A stretch of DNA of 64,000 nt from Mesorhizobium kowhaii (GCF_003253745.1 NZ_MZXV01000019.1:1-64000), one strand, 5' to 3'. Shown: positions 36,507 through 45,444, counted from the stretch's first letter. The notes: generated by a model not told the origin, from the sequence alone. Numbers and translations: made by a program.

Positions 36507-36743
36507 ATGACTGCACTTTTGCGAAATGCCCTTCTCGCCGCAGTCGCGGTATCCGGCATGGCCGGATCCACTTTGGCCGATCAGACCTTCACAAGCTGCG
36601 CCAAGACATCAACCAACGATTTGTGGAGCGGGCGCTGTTGCAGCGCCGGCGACTCGAACTGCCTGGGCGGCGGAAACGGCGGTCAAAACCATGGAGACAA
36701 GGGCGGCCGGGGAAATAATGGCGGTGCGGCCGGCAAAAAATGA
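36507..36743 (+). CDS. Small secreted Gly/Asn-rich cysteine-containing protein
   Basis: A 78-residue product: signal peptide (about 1-25, ending STLADQ), then a cysteine-bearing segment with CAKTSTNDLWSGRCCSAGDSNC and a disordered Gly/Asn/Lys tail (GGGNGGQNHGDKGGRGNN). A GGAGA ribosome site precedes the ATG. No family recognised. The four closely spaced mature cysteines suggest disulfides or metal binding in the periplasm. Confidence 0.65.
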   Translation: MTALLRNALLAAVAVSGMAGSTLADQTFTSCAKTSTNDLWSGRCCSAGDSNCLGGGNGGQNHGDKGGRGNNGGAAGKK

Positions 36744-36841
36744 TCTCATCACTGCTGACCGCCGGCGGCCAGCCGGCGGGCAGCTCTTCGGGTAAAGCGG
36801 ACGCCTTCGCGCGCGCAGGCAAACGCGCACCTCTGGCGTAG

Positions 36842-37210
36842 CTAGGGCTGCCGGCCCAGCGCCGCGCGGATCGACGCGGTAATGCGGCGCAGTTCCGCCT
36901 CGTCGAGTTTCTCGATGTTCTCGGCCAGCAGATTGGCAAGCTCGGTGGCGGCGGGACTGAGGCCCGACGTGTCGAGCTTCACGCGCGGGTGCGAGGCTTC
37001 GGCCAGCCGCGCCAGCTCCTCGGCGTCATCCCAGATGATGTTGAAATAGCCGATGATCTTCTGGATCAGCGTCCAGGTCGGCGCACCCCGCCTGCCATGC
37101 TCCAGCGCCGACAGATAGGCGGCGCTGACGCCGATCGCCGCCGCCATGTCCTTCTGGCTGACACCGCGCTCGCTTCTGAGCGCCCGCAGCTTCTCGCCGA
37201 ACGGGGTCAT
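36842..37210 (-). CDS. XRE-family transcriptional regulator
   Basis: A 122-residue protein with an N-terminal HTH (GEKLRALRSERGVSQKDMAAAIGVSAAYLSALEHGRR) in its first 45 residues (read in part) and an acidic, helical C-terminal half. The start at 37210 is chosen because the upstream frame reads antisense to the Smr gene. It is downstream of smr and mltA on the same strand, and the XRE-Smr-MltA trio is a conserved rhizobial group. Target unknown. Confidence 0.9.
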   Translation of the reverse strand: MTPFGEKLRALRSERGVSQKDMAAAIGVSAAYLSALEHGRRGAPTWTLIQKIIGYFNIIWDDAEELARLAEASHPRVKLDTSGLSPAATELANLLAENIEKLDEAELRRITASIRAALGRQP

Positions 37211-37220
37211 GCCGCCATCC

Positions 37221-37766
37221 TCATGCGCGCAGCCGCCGCAGCCGGATATAGAGCGCACCAGAACCGCCATGATTGCGGGCGGCGTGGTCGTGGCTGGAGA
37301 CGAGCGGCCGGAAGGCGGGCGTCGACAGCCACGCCGGTACCGCGCGCCGCAGCACCCCGTCGCCGCCGGAGGACGAGCCCTTGCCGGTGATGACCAGCAC
37401 GTAGCGGATGCCGCCGGCATGCGCCCGGTGCAGGAACGAGAACAGCAGCGAATAGGCCTCGTCCTGGGTCAGGCCGTGCAGATCGACGCGGCCCTCGATC
37501 GGCAGCCGGCCTTTCGACAGCTTGTCCAGCGTCGGTTCGTCGAGCGCATGGGCGACATGCTGCGTCTTCGGCTTTGCCGTGCCTGCCTGGTTGGCAATGG
37601 GCTGGGCCGGCTGCGACGGTGTTGGCCTGGCTTCGGCAGGGATGTCGGGGATATCGACGGCAATCCAGCCCTTAAGCGGCTTGGCGGTGCGCGCCACCAG
37701 GTTCCACAGAACTCGGTCGTCCTCGCTGAGCTTGGCTTCGCTCAATCTGTCCGGACGCCGGATCAT
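37221..37766 (-). CDS. Smr-domain protein (MutS2 C-terminal-like)
   Basis: A 181-residue protein with a Pro/Ala-rich N-terminal half and a C-terminal Smr domain: VDLHGLTQDEAY, VLVITGKG and GSGALYIRLRR. Smr domains are nucleic-acid endonucleases, sometimes linked to ribosome collision rescue. The start overlaps the mltA stop by four bases (37763-37766), and the gene is followed after 10 bases by the XRE regulator. Confidence 0.92.
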   Translation of the reverse strand: MIRRPDRLSEAKLSEDDRVLWNLVARTAKPLKGWIAVDIPDIPAEARPTPSQPAQPIANQAGTAKPKTQHVAHALDEPTLDKLSKGRLPIEGRVDLHGLTQDEAYSLLFSFLHRAHAGGIRYVLVITGKGSSSGGDGVLRRAVPAWLSTPAFRPLVSSHDHAARNHGGSGALYIRLRRLRA

Positions 37767-38869
37767 CGATTCGCACCCGGAACAAGCGCGCGCGGGATCA
37801 GCGCATGAAAATCGGCCGCATGGCGCACCACGCCGGCGATCTCGCCGGCCGCGTCGCCCGAGCCGGCGAACAGGTCGCCGCGCGCCGGGCCGGTGATGGC
37901 GGAGCCGGTGTCCTGCGCGATCATCAGGCGCCGAAACGGTTTTGCGTCGAAAGCGATCAGCGATGGCGCGTCGATGTGGAACGGCGTGCCGAATGTGTGC
38001 AGCAGGCGGTCGACGGCGATGGAGCGGCCCGGTGTCAGCGGCACCTTGGCGGCGGCGATCGGACCAAGGGCGGCGTCCTCGACATCAGCCTCGCGGAAGA
38101 AGATGTAGGAGCGGTTCTGCCAAAGGATCTCGTCGACACGATCCGGATGCGCCTTGAACCAGGCGCGGATCGACTGCATCGTCACCTTTTCCAGCGGGAT
38201 TGCGCCGGTCTCGCTTAAAATCTTGCCGGGTCCGGTGAAGCGCTGGCCGGATTTGGCGGCGTAGGTGACACGCCGAAGCCGGCCATCGGTCATGTTCAGC
38301 CGCGCCGCACCCTGCACATGGATAAAGAAGGCATCGACCTTGTCGGCCAGCCAGGCGATTTCCAGCTCTTTGCCGGCCAGCGCCCCGCGCTCGATGTCGC
38401 CGCGGTCGAAATACTCGACCGGTTCGTCCGGCGTCTGGCGCGCGAAGGCGAGGTAAGGATCCATTCCCTTAGGCCGGTTGCTGTCGTCGATATCGACGAG
38501 ATCGGCCGGACGCGACAGCAGCGGCACCGAAAATCGCTCCGTCCGCACCGGCGACGCTTCGACCTCGGGCTCGTAGAAGCCGGTGACGAGGCCGGCGCCA
38601 CCGTTCTCGGCGCGGATAGTCATCGGGATAAAATAACGCTCGAAGAAGGCGCGGGCCTGTGACCGATTCGCCGGCGAAACAATGCGGGCCTCGGCGTAGG
38701 CTTCCGCGAAAGCGCTGAAGTCGACACCGAGCGCGCCGCTGCGATAGGGCTTGGTCAGGACATGGAAGGCCGAGCGGCGAAAGGCCGCGAAGGCCGCCAG
38801 ATGGTCGTCGTCACCCCAGCCGGGCAGGTCGCCAAAGGATTTCCCGACAAAGAGAGGCGATAGCGACAC
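37763..38869 (-). CDS. mltA: Membrane-bound lytic murein transglycosylase A (MltA)
   Basis: A 368-residue peptidoglycan lytic enzyme. The MltA domain (TGFYEPEVEASP, PYLAFARQ, VDAFFIHVQGAARL) is followed by a 3D domain with the catalytic aspartates (MIAQDTGSAITGPARGDLFAGSG). I see no lipobox or signal peptide at this start, as in many rhizobial annotations, so the true N-terminus or export route is unclear. It lies 25 bases after the Tim44-like gene on the same strand. Confidence 0.93.
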   Translation of the reverse strand: MSLSPLFVGKSFGDLPGWGDDDHLAAFAAFRRSAFHVLTKPYRSGALGVDFSAFAEAYAEARIVSPANRSQARAFFERYFIPMTIRAENGGAGLVTGFYEPEVEASPVRTERFSVPLLSRPADLVDIDDSNRPKGMDPYLAFARQTPDEPVEYFDRGDIERGALAGKELEIAWLADKVDAFFIHVQGAARLNMTDGRLRRVTYAAKSGQRFTGPGKILSETGAIPLEKVTMQSIRAWFKAHPDRVDEILWQNRSYIFFREADVEDAALGPIAAAKVPLTPGRSIAVDRLLHTFGTPFHIDAPSLIAFDAKPFRRLMIAQDTGSAITGPARGDLFAGSGDAAGEIAGVVRHAADFHALIPRALVPGANR

Positions 38870-38894
38870 CGGAGCCTCGCCGCTTGTACCGGGT

Positions 38895-39602
38895 TCAGTC
38901 TTCTTCCTCGGTGGCGACGAGCTTCCAGTTCGGATCGCGCGAGCGCGTGTCGCGGGCGAAGGTCCAGACGTCCTTGACCTCGGCGACGGTTTCGGGGTCG
39001 CCGTCGATGACGGCGCCGGCCTTGTCGCGGGTCGCCGAAATCAGCTCGCTGATGATGCGCAGCGTGACATGCGCCTCGCCGCCCTTCATCTCGGCCGAGA
39101 CGATGTCGGCCTTGTCGATGCCGACGAAAGAGGACTGGATCTTTTCCGACTTGGCCTCGCGCTCGCCGATGGCGGCGACAAAGCCGTCAAAGACCTCGCG
39201 CGACAACAGGTTCTTCAGCGTTTTGCGATCGCCGTCGGCATAGGCCATGACGATCATCTCGTAAGCCATCTTGGCGCCGTCGACGAAACCCTTCGGCTCG
39301 AAGGACGGATCATTGTCCTTGATCGTGCGCAGACCCTTGTTGAGGTCGGTGTCGGGTTTGGCGAAAGCGTCGATTGCCGCATAGGTCTCGGCCGCCGGCT
39401 CGCCCGGCAACCGCTTGCGTGGCAGCGAAACGACATTTTCGGGTTTCTGGGCAGCATCCTTGTCGCCGCTGCGGGCCGCCGTGTAGGGGTCGAAGGGCGG
39501 CCGTTCGCTGCCGGTGCGACGGCCCAGCACATTGCGCAGCTGGAAAAAGATGACCACCGCCGCAATCAGGAAGAAAATCGTGCCGAAGTCGAAGAATCCC
39601 AT
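38895..39602 (-). CDS. Tim44/TimA-like membrane-anchored protein
   Basis: A 235-residue protein: one N-terminal membrane helix (FFDFGTIFFLIAAVVIFFQL), a charged linker, and a C-terminal Tim44-like domain (from about 95: FVDGAKMAYEMIVMAYADGD to VWTFARD, then NWKLVATEEED). Bacterial TimA proteins belong to the family that gave rise to mitochondrial Tim44; function in bacteria is poorly defined. The ATG at 39602 has a GGCGGAAG site; a TTG at 39614 would add four residues. Divergent from fxsA. Confidence 0.9.
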   Translation of the reverse strand: MGFFDFGTIFFLIAAVVIFFQLRNVLGRRTGSERPPFDPYTAARSGDKDAAQKPENVVSLPRKRLPGEPAAETYAAIDAFAKPDTDLNKGLRTIKDNDPSFEPKGFVDGAKMAYEMIVMAYADGDRKTLKNLLSREVFDGFVAAIGEREAKSEKIQSSFVGIDKADIVSAEMKGGEAHVTLRIISELISATRDKAGAVIDGDPETVAEVKDVWTFARDTRSRDPNWKLVATEEED

Positions 39603-39817
39603 ATCTTCCGCCAATCAATCCCTGCCCTGTCGCCAGACCGTCAGCCCCAGGGGCCACGGTCGCATAGCGTTCAACATTCAAAGCATATAGAACGCAAGGC
39701 GCAATCATTCAAATCAAAGGCAGGCATACCTATCTAACAGGCTCAGTGCCAGCGACGATTGCTCGCCGGCGGCCAAAACATCGAAACGGCCAAAACGATC
39801 GAGAGAGTTTGCAAGAC

Positions 39818-40318
39818 TTGCGCATTTCGTTCCTTCCCCTTTTTGTCCTCGCGCTGCCGCTGCTGGAAATCGCCGGCTTCGTGGTTGTCGGGCGCCAGGT
39901 CGGCGCCCTGGCGACGGTCGGCCTGGTGCTGGCGTCGAGCATCGCCGGCGCGCTGCTGCTCCGGCACCAGGGTTTCAGCGTCATGACGCGGATCCGGGCC
40001 GAGATGGACGCCGGCCGCGATCCGAGCCGCCAGCTCGCGCATGGCGCGATGGTCGTGCTGGCGGCGATCCTTTTGATCATCCCCGGCTTCATCACCGATA
40101 TTATCGGCCTGCTGCTGTTCCTGCCGCCGGTCCGCGATCTCGCCTGGCGGGCATTGAAGGGCCGCGTCGTGCTGGCCACCAATTTCAGCACCGGCGGATT
40201 CCGCGGCCGGCAGCGCGACAAGACCATCGACCTCGACGATGGCGATTATTCGCGCAGCGACGACTATGCGCGCGGCCCGGACCACAACTCTCCCTGGCGC
40301 CGCCTCAAGGACGAGTAA
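39818..40318 (+). CDS. FxsA-family membrane protein
   Basis: A 166-residue FxsA-type protein with four hydrophobic segments (LPLFVLALPLLEIAGFVVV, GLVLASSIAGALLL, MVVLAAILLIIPGFITDIIG, LLLFLPP) and an acidic, disordered C-terminus (DLDDGDYSRSDDY). The start is taken as TTG at 39818, which gives the usual FxsA N-terminus and has GAGAG upstream. Divergent from the Tim44-like gene and upstream of secB in the same direction, as in other rhizobia. Confidence 0.88.
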   Translation: MRISFLPLFVLALPLLEIAGFVVVGRQVGALATVGLVLASSIAGALLLRHQGFSVMTRIRAEMDAGRDPSRQLAHGAMVVLAAILLIIPGFITDIIGLLLFLPPVRDLAWRALKGRVVLATNFSTGGFRGRQRDKTIDLDDGDYSRSDDYARGPDHNSPWRRLKDE

Positions 40319-40432
40319 GGCGGCGTTCCCGGAAGGGAGGCGGCAAACCTTGTCTTGTCATGCCGACCATGGTAGCGAACGCCCGATTTCAATTCGGTCA
40401 GCGTTGCTGCCCAGGCAAGAGGACAAAGGCTT

Positions 40433-40936
40433 ATGGCCAGCAAAGATGACGCGCCGGTCGGCGCAGCCAACGGAAACGGCAACACTGCGGCGCAGCCGTC
40501 GCTCAACGTTCTGGCCCAGTATGTGAAGGACCTGTCCTTCGAAAGCCCCGGCGCGCCGAATTCGCTGCGCGGCCGCGACAAGGCGCCCGGCATCGCCATC
40601 AACGTCAATGTCAACGCCAACCCGCTCTCCGACAAGCAGTTCGACGTCAATCTGACGCTGAACGCCAAGGCCTCCTTCGACCAGGAAGTGCTGTTCAATG
40701 TCGAGCTGGTCTATGGCGGCGTGTTCGCGATCAGCGGCTTCCCGCAGGAACACATGCTGCCGATCCTGTTCATCGAATGCCCGCGCCTGCTGTTCCCGTT
40801 CGCCCGGCAGATCATCGCCGAGGCGACGCGCAATGGCGGCTTCCCGCCGCTGATGCTGGACCCGATCGATTTCGCGCAGATGTTCCAGCAGAAGCTGGCC
40901 GAGGACCAAGCGGCGTCCAAGGTCCAGGTGAGCTGA
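40433..40936 (+). CDS. secB: Protein-export chaperone SecB
   Basis: A 167-residue tetrameric chaperone that keeps preproteins unfolded for SecA. Recognisable segments include [51 protein letters not shown] and [17 protein letters not shown]. Standard length. Followed by a clear intrinsic terminator. Confidence 0.97.
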   Translation: MASKDDAPVGAANGNGNTAAQPSLNVLAQYVKDLSFESPGAPNSLRGRDKAPGIAINVNVNANPLSDKQFDVNLTLNAKASFDQEVLFNVELVYGGVFAISGFPQEHMLPILFIECPRLLFPFARQIIAEATRNGGFPPLMLDPIDFAQMFQQKLAEDQAASKVQVS

Positions 40937-40962
40937 AGCCTGCCTTGCAGAATTCATGAAAA

Positions 40963-40987
40963 GCCCGGCCTTGTGCCGGGTTTTTTG
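40963..40987 (+). terminator. Rho-independent terminator of secB
   Basis: Six-bp stem CCCGGC (40964-40969) with GCCGGG (40975-40980), short loop, followed by a run of six T. Located 27 bases after the secB stop codon. Confidence 0.85.
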
Positions 40988-41053
40988 TTTGGGATGCCGG
41001 CCATCGGTAATCGGCTCGCGCGACGGGCAAGCGGCTGTATGGCAAGCGTGAGT

Positions 41054-41296
41054 TCATTCCTCGAACCCAGTCGAATTGAGCAGGGCGACCTGTTTTCCAT
41101 CGATGAAAAAGCGGATCGCATGCGCACCGCCGTCGACTTCGATGCGCGTCGGCTCGACGGCCTGCGCTACGGGGGTGCCGTTGACATGCCGCTCCTGAAT
41201 TTCTCCGGTCGGTCCGAAGTTCAGGAGCAGCAGAAGCGCGGCGCATCCAGTCGCGACCGCGACGTAGGGAGTTGCGGGAGAAGTGGACCAGGACAT
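41054..41296 (-). CDS. Small single-TM protein of unknown function
   Basis: An 80-residue protein with one N-terminal membrane segment (YVAVATGCAALLLLLNF) and a short extracytoplasmic part (ERHVNGTPVAQAVEP, then IRFFIDGKQVALL). An AAGGAAGG ribosome site precedes the ATG. No family recognised. Convergent with secB, divergent from the gene at 41609. Confidence 0.65.
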   Translation of the reverse strand: MSWSTSPATPYVAVATGCAALLLLLNFGPTGEIQERHVNGTPVAQAVEPTRIEVDGGAHAIRFFIDGKQVALLNSTGFEE

Positions 41297-41608
41297 CTAA
41301 TCGTTCCTTCCTTGTGAGAGGCGACATTTGCGGTTGGTATGATCATTTTGAAAGCTCGGCGTCGGCAGTGCTCGACGGCCGTGTCACGACTTTGGCCAAA
41401 GGAAGGGGATCGGCCCGGATAGTGCGAGTTTCGTGAAGGTTTTTTGCCCCTTGCCGCCGCCAGCTTAGCGCCAGCCCCCAAATGGCAAAGGGCGCGCGCG
41501 TGGAACAGCGTGGAATTCTGCGGATTTCCTGGAATACAGGCCTGTGGAAAAGCTTTGGGTGCCAATGCTGGCACGTGTTATGCGTGCAAAGGGCAAGTGG
41601 GGCGTCGG
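41297..41608. other. Divergent intergenic region, no gene seen
   Basis: A 312-base region between two divergent genes; presumed to hold both promoters. A longer plus-strand frame opens here but lacks a supported start. No repeat family copy was found. Confidence 0.5.
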
Positions 41609-42544
41609 ATGGCACAGCATATCGCGCAGAAGCTAAGGCTGACCTCGACCCTGCTCGGAACCGCCTCCCGCAAGGATCTCGCGGCTGCATTCCGCGCTGT
41701 CAACCCGAAGACCGCTTTCGATGTCGGTCGCGCCGACAAATGGCTGCAGGGCCGCGCGCAGCCGCGCGAACTCAGCGTCTATGACGACTGGTCGAAGCTT
41801 CTCGGCCTGGAGCAGCCCGGAGCCTGGGTTGCCGCGAGCGACCTGCCAGCCTTCACCGCGGCGATCTGCGCCCGCCACGGCATCGACAGGGCTGAGCTGG
41901 AGCGCCGTGCCAGTGCGCCATCGAAGGGATCCTTGCACGAGGATGGGAGTCTTGGCCTGGCCTTGGTCGGCACCTATGCCTGCTATTCGCGCGCCATGTC
42001 GCCCTATTATCGCGGCCAACTCATCAAAGGCAGCATGTCTATAAAAGCCGGGCCGGATGGGCACGGCCTGATTGCAGCCTATCGCGAGATACTGCCGACC
42101 GGGCAGCTGCTGATCGGCGGGCCGGTCACGCCGGCAAAACGCGGCCTCTATGCGCATCTGAAGGAACCCGGCGGCGACGCTCATTTCTTCTTCTGTCTGT
42201 TCCCGCAGTCGCAGCCGGGAAGCGTGCTCGGCGGCTATCTGTGCGGCGGCGCCATCATCGGTCCGGAGCCGCAGCCGTCACTGAGCAGAATCCTGATGAT
42301 CCGCTTGCCCGATCCGCCGCACGGGACCGAGTTATGGGGCGGATATCTGGCGTCCGACCGGTCGATCGTCGCGGATCTGGCAGCACTCGGCTTGATCATC
42401 GATCAACCGGAAACCGTCAACCGGCAGCTCGCGCAGTTCCTAGCTGGAGACAGCAGCGACGGCGGCGCGCTCCAGATCCCGCCGGCCGAGTTCCACGCCA
42501 TCCTCGACGTGTTCGACCGTCAGTGGCTGCGGTACCCGGCATAG
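41609..42544 (+). CDS. Hypothetical protein with regulator-like N-terminus
   Basis: A 311-residue protein. The first 60 residues (HIAQKLRLTSTLLGT, SRKDLAAAFRAVNP, ADKWLQGRAQPREL) look like an XRE-type helix-turn-helix, and residues about 90-300 form an alpha-beta region I do not recognise (LVGTYACYSRAMSPYYRGQLIKGS; LGGYLCGGAIIGPEP, quoted in part). The start at 41609 was chosen at the natural N-terminus of that domain; the ribosome site is weak. It is the first gene of the stretch that separates secB from dnaQ. Confidence 0.7.
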   Translation: MAQHIAQKLRLTSTLLGTASRKDLAAAFRAVNPKTAFDVGRADKWLQGRAQPRELSVYDDWSKLLGLEQPGAWVAASDLPAFTAAICARHGIDRAELERRASAPSKGSLHEDGSLGLALVGTYACYSRAMSPYYRGQLIKGSMSIKAGPDGHGLIAAYREILPTGQLLIGGPVTPAKRGLYAHLKEPGGDAHFFFCLFPQSQPGSVLGGYLCGGAIIGPEPQPSLSRILMIRLPDPPHGTELWGGYLASDRSIVADLAALGLIIDQPETVNRQLAQFLAGDSSDGGALQIPPAEFHAILDVFDRQWLRYPA

Positions 42545-42595
42545 TGTGCTGATTCCGAGGTTCGGGACCTTCGCCCATCAACGCTTTAAGTCTTT

Positions 42596-42884
42596 TGATT
42601 TCGATCTGGCGGACGTTCTCGCCGCCCTGTGCGCGGTTGCGCTGTCGAGGATGAGTGCCGCCTGCTTGCTGCCGATCAGCTCGACATAGACTTCGGCCAG
42701 CAGCTCAGAATCGAGCAAGGCGCCATGCTTGGTGCGCCTTGTGTTATCGATGCCGTAGCGCCGGCAGAGCGCGTCGAGCGAATTGGGGGCCATCGGGTGT
42801 TTGCGGCGCGCCAGCGTGTCGACGACACGGCCATTGTCGATGACCGGATGACCCAGCCGCCCGAATTCGACATTGAGGAAGCCG
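42596..42884 (-). pseudogene. dnaQ 3'-end fragment, frameshifted duplicate
   Basis: About 289 bases align with 45567-45865 inside the intact dnaQ at roughly nine in ten positions, in the same orientation. It has a six-base in-frame deletion (one CGCCAG unit) and a four-base deletion near 42622 that shifts the frame. Homology ends sharply at GCCG (42881-42884), after which unrelated sequence starts, so there is no 5' half. It reads the DNA polymerase III epsilon residues around Exo III (HGALLDSELLAEVY). No promoter or start. Confidence 0.85.
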
Positions 42885-42980
42885 GGGGCGCCACAGGAAT
42901 ATATCGAGGGCGCGTAATTTGGAATGCGCTGCCCGCCTATGCCTCGATTGAGGCAGCTGCAAGTCGCGCAACCGTGGCCG

Positions 42981-44324
42981 TTATCGAATTCCTCCGACGC
43001 CGGGATCGTTGGTGGACCTACCCGTGAGGAAGAAAAGTGGCATTTGGCCCTTACCCTTCACGTTGACCGTTCCACGCTCCTCGAACGTGTAGCTTGCTCC
43101 CAAGACGCGCTTCACTTCTGGTGTAATTTGAATACGCCCGGGCACGCCGGAGGACTCCATCCGAGCCGCTACGTTTATCGTATCACCCCAAACATCGTAG
43201 AATGGCTTGCGACGGCCTATGACACCTGCGACAGCAGGTCCGGAGTGGAATCCGATGCGAACTGCGACTTCCTCACCGAATTCGACGGTCAGGCGCCCTG
43301 CCACTTTGATCATGTCCAAAGCCATATTCGCGACCGAGTTTGTGTGCCCTTCAGCAGGAATCGGCATTCCTCCGGCCACCATGTAAGCGTCGCCAATCGT
43401 TTTGATTTTCTCCAGGCCGTGCTTTTCTGCCAACAGGTCGAATTCCCCAAAAATGCGCTCAAGGAATGCCACCAGTTCCTCTGGCCGCTTGCGCGCTGCA
43501 CTTGATGTGAAACCGACAACATCTGCGAAAAGAACGGTCACCGAATCGAACTTGTCCGCAATGACGCTGTCAGGACGCTCCTTGAGGCGCGTTGCTATGG
43601 GATTTGGCAGGAGGTTCTGCAGGAGAAGCTCAGACCGAGCGTATTCTCGCTGTAGGGATGCTTCGGCCGACTCCGCCAGGCGGAAGGCAACGAACGTTGT
43701 GCAGGCCAAAATTGCCTCAAGGGCGAACATCGACAAGATGAAGACGCTATCGTCAAATCCAATATCCAGCGACTCGGAAAACGGATTGCGTATTTGCGGA
43801 AGCCAAGGGCGCCCGGGGAACACCAGCGTCGGTAGTGTGAATTCAAGCACCAGGAACGTCGAAATGGCGACAAATGTAAGCGCTGCAACAAGTATCGGCC
43901 GCCGGGTACCCAGCAGCAGCGGAAGAACCGGTCCGGCGGAAATTAGAAAGAAATGTGCCCCGGAATCCCTCCCAGACAGCAGCGCCAACAGCACCACAAT
44001 CGCGAACATTAACGCTAGCAGAAGGTATGCTGCAGCGGCGTTTGAGAAGCCATTTGTGAATGGCACCGACAGAAATAGCAAACTGGCGACAAAATTTATC
44101 GCCAGGAACCTATCGTGATGAACGGCCCCTGCCGCGAAATTGAAGCCGCAGAAAAACAGACAGATCGAAGCCGCTCCCAACGCCACCACGTTTACCAGAT
44201 AAACGCGCCGGCCCGATGCCACTCCGTCTTGCGGAATCCCTCGGCGCAGCACCGCTTGGAGGACCGCATTGAACCGCATGACCAATCGACGGATGTGAGT
44301 TTTCATCGGCCGCCCAATCCGCAC
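42981..44324 (-). CDS. Membrane-bound class III adenylate/guanylate cyclase
   Basis: A 447-residue protein. Six hydrophobic segments span about 40-215; then a linker and a class III cyclase domain (about 255-435): SVTVLFADVVGFTSSAARKR with metal-binding aspartates, KIKTIGDAYMVAGG, and YDVWGDTINVAARMESSG with the transition-state Asn/Arg. The DVWGDTIN motif fits adenylate cyclases. It is 20 bases downstream of the Sel1-repeat gene and likely cotranscribed. It lies between the dnaQ fragment and intact dnaQ, so it is accessory. Confidence 0.92.
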   Translation of the reverse strand: MRIGRPMKTHIRRLVMRFNAVLQAVLRRGIPQDGVASGRRVYLVNVVALGAASICLFFCGFNFAAGAVHHDRFLAINFVASLLFLSVPFTNGFSNAAAAYLLLALMFAIVVLLALLSGRDSGAHFFLISAGPVLPLLLGTRRPILVAALTFVAISTFLVLEFTLPTLVFPGRPWLPQIRNPFSESLDIGFDDSVFILSMFALEAILACTTFVAFRLAESAEASLQREYARSELLLQNLLPNPIATRLKERPDSVIADKFDSVTVLFADVVGFTSSAARKRPEELVAFLERIFGEFDLLAEKHGLEKIKTIGDAYMVAGGMPIPAEGHTNSVANMALDMIKVAGRLTVEFGEEVAVRIGFHSGPAVAGVIGRRKPFYDVWGDTINVAARMESSGVPGRIQITPEVKRVLGASYTFEERGTVNVKGKGQMPLFFLTGRSTNDPGVGGIR

Positions 44325-44343
44325 AAGCGCTCAGAGTGGCGCC

Positions 44344-45033
44344 CTAACGGAAATTTCGCCTCCTATTCCATTGCTTTGCCTCTGAGGGATCGACGGGAGC
44401 GGCTCTGCCCGACCGATACATGTACTCCACATTCCAACCCGCGGATGTGTTGCCATTCTTCGCCGCTTGTCGGTACCAGGCAATCGCCTGATCATCGTTT
44501 GGCGAAGTACCAAGCCCGGTTTCGTACATCCAACCCAGTTCATTCTGGGCAAATGGCAGACCCTGATCGGCAGCCAATTGCATCAGACGAAATGCCTCGT
44601 CTGCGTTTTGTCGGACGCCGCGGCCGTCAAGGTGAGCGAAACTTAGTTCAACCAGCGCCCACGGAAGACGCTGGTCAGCCGCAGCGCGAAGCCAAGTTGT
44701 CGCTTGGGCTTCATCAGCGCTAACGCCGCGGCCATTCAGATACGCATCCCAAAGGTTCAACTGCGCAGCCGGCTGGCCTTGGGTTGCGGCCTTGAGGAAC
44801 CAATTCACCGCACGGGCTTCATCGCGAGCGACGCCTAAACCTTCATAGTAGAGCCATCCAATATCATTCTCAGCCACTGCGTCCCCAGCGTCTGCAAGCG
44901 GCTCCAGCATTCTCATTGCGGCTGCATAATCTGCGCGCGCGATTGCGTCTTCAGCATCGTCTAAGATGGAAGCGTGCGCGAACGACGAAACGCCGATCAA
45001 TACAGCCGCAATGATTTCTCGCCGCCAGCTCAT
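44344..45033 (-). CDS. Secreted Sel1-repeat (TPR-like) protein
   Basis: A 229-residue protein with a signal peptide (about 1-21, ending AHA) and about four to five Sel1-like repeats (units such as AENDIGWLYYEGLGVARDEA, AAQLNLWDAYLNGRGVSADE, FAQNELGWMYETGLG). Sel1 repeats mediate protein-protein contacts. The start at 45033 begins the signal peptide and has AAAGGA upstream. Together with the downstream cyclase it forms a two-gene unit, possibly an envelope sensor feeding the cyclase (inference). Confidence 0.88.
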   Translation of the reverse strand: MSWRREIIAAVLIGVSSFAHASILDDAEDAIARADYAAAMRMLEPLADAGDAVAENDIGWLYYEGLGVARDEARAVNWFLKAATQGQPAAQLNLWDAYLNGRGVSADEAQATTWLRAAADQRLPWALVELSFAHLDGRGVRQNADEAFRLMQLAADQGLPFAQNELGWMYETGLGTSPNDDQAIAWYRQAAKNGNTSAGWNVEYMYRSGRAAPVDPSEAKQWNRRRNFR

Positions 45034-45134
45034 GAGTGGTAGTCCTTTAACGCGGGACAACCTGGGCGCAAACTTATGGCATAGCCAAAACTAGTTCGAT
45101 CATGATCTCGCTCTAGGTGGTCGGTCAAGGCGCA

Positions 45135-45245
45135 AATGCGACCCAAGGCTTGGTCGAGGCGACGGCCGACTTCCGGTCCGAAGCGCAGCGTCAGCGGCGC
45201 GCGGGGTGTCCGCGCGAGTTCAGCGACGCGCTCATGACTGCGAGC
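45135..45245 (-). pseudogene. ImuB-like Y-family polymerase fragment
   Basis: A minus-strand stretch encodes VAELARTPRAPLTLRF then GPEVGRRLDQALGRI. This matches the thumb-region pattern of ImuB/DNA polymerase Y-family proteins, which in rhizobia belong to the imuA-imuB-dnaE2 mutagenesis cassette. Flanking codons are unrelated and there is no start or continuation, so it is a relic. It lies in the 45034-45444 gap, which otherwise has no gene. Confidence 0.5.
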
Positions 45246-45444
45246 CAGAAGGGCGGCACCTATAATCGGTGTCACCAACGATCTCGGCCGCCGCATGCCA
45301 GAACACAAATCCGGCGAGGGTTCGGGTTCTACCTGTCGCTACGGCGTCCAACGGCTGGTTTGGTAATCGGCAATTCGCCAGAAGAACAGGCCTGTCTCGA
45401 AGGTCTGCTTAACCCCGCGCTGCCAACCAACCTCCAGCTGGTCG

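Noticed and set aside
36842..37420. 192-codon form of the XRE regulator
   Set aside because: The first 70 residues are antisense-type sequence overlapping smr; the ATG at 37210 gives a normal HTH start.
45034..45308. A 92-codon protein (minus strand) as a real gene
   Set aside because: Only about 35 residues match a polymerase pattern; the flanks are unrelated and there is no ribosome site, so it is treated as a relic.
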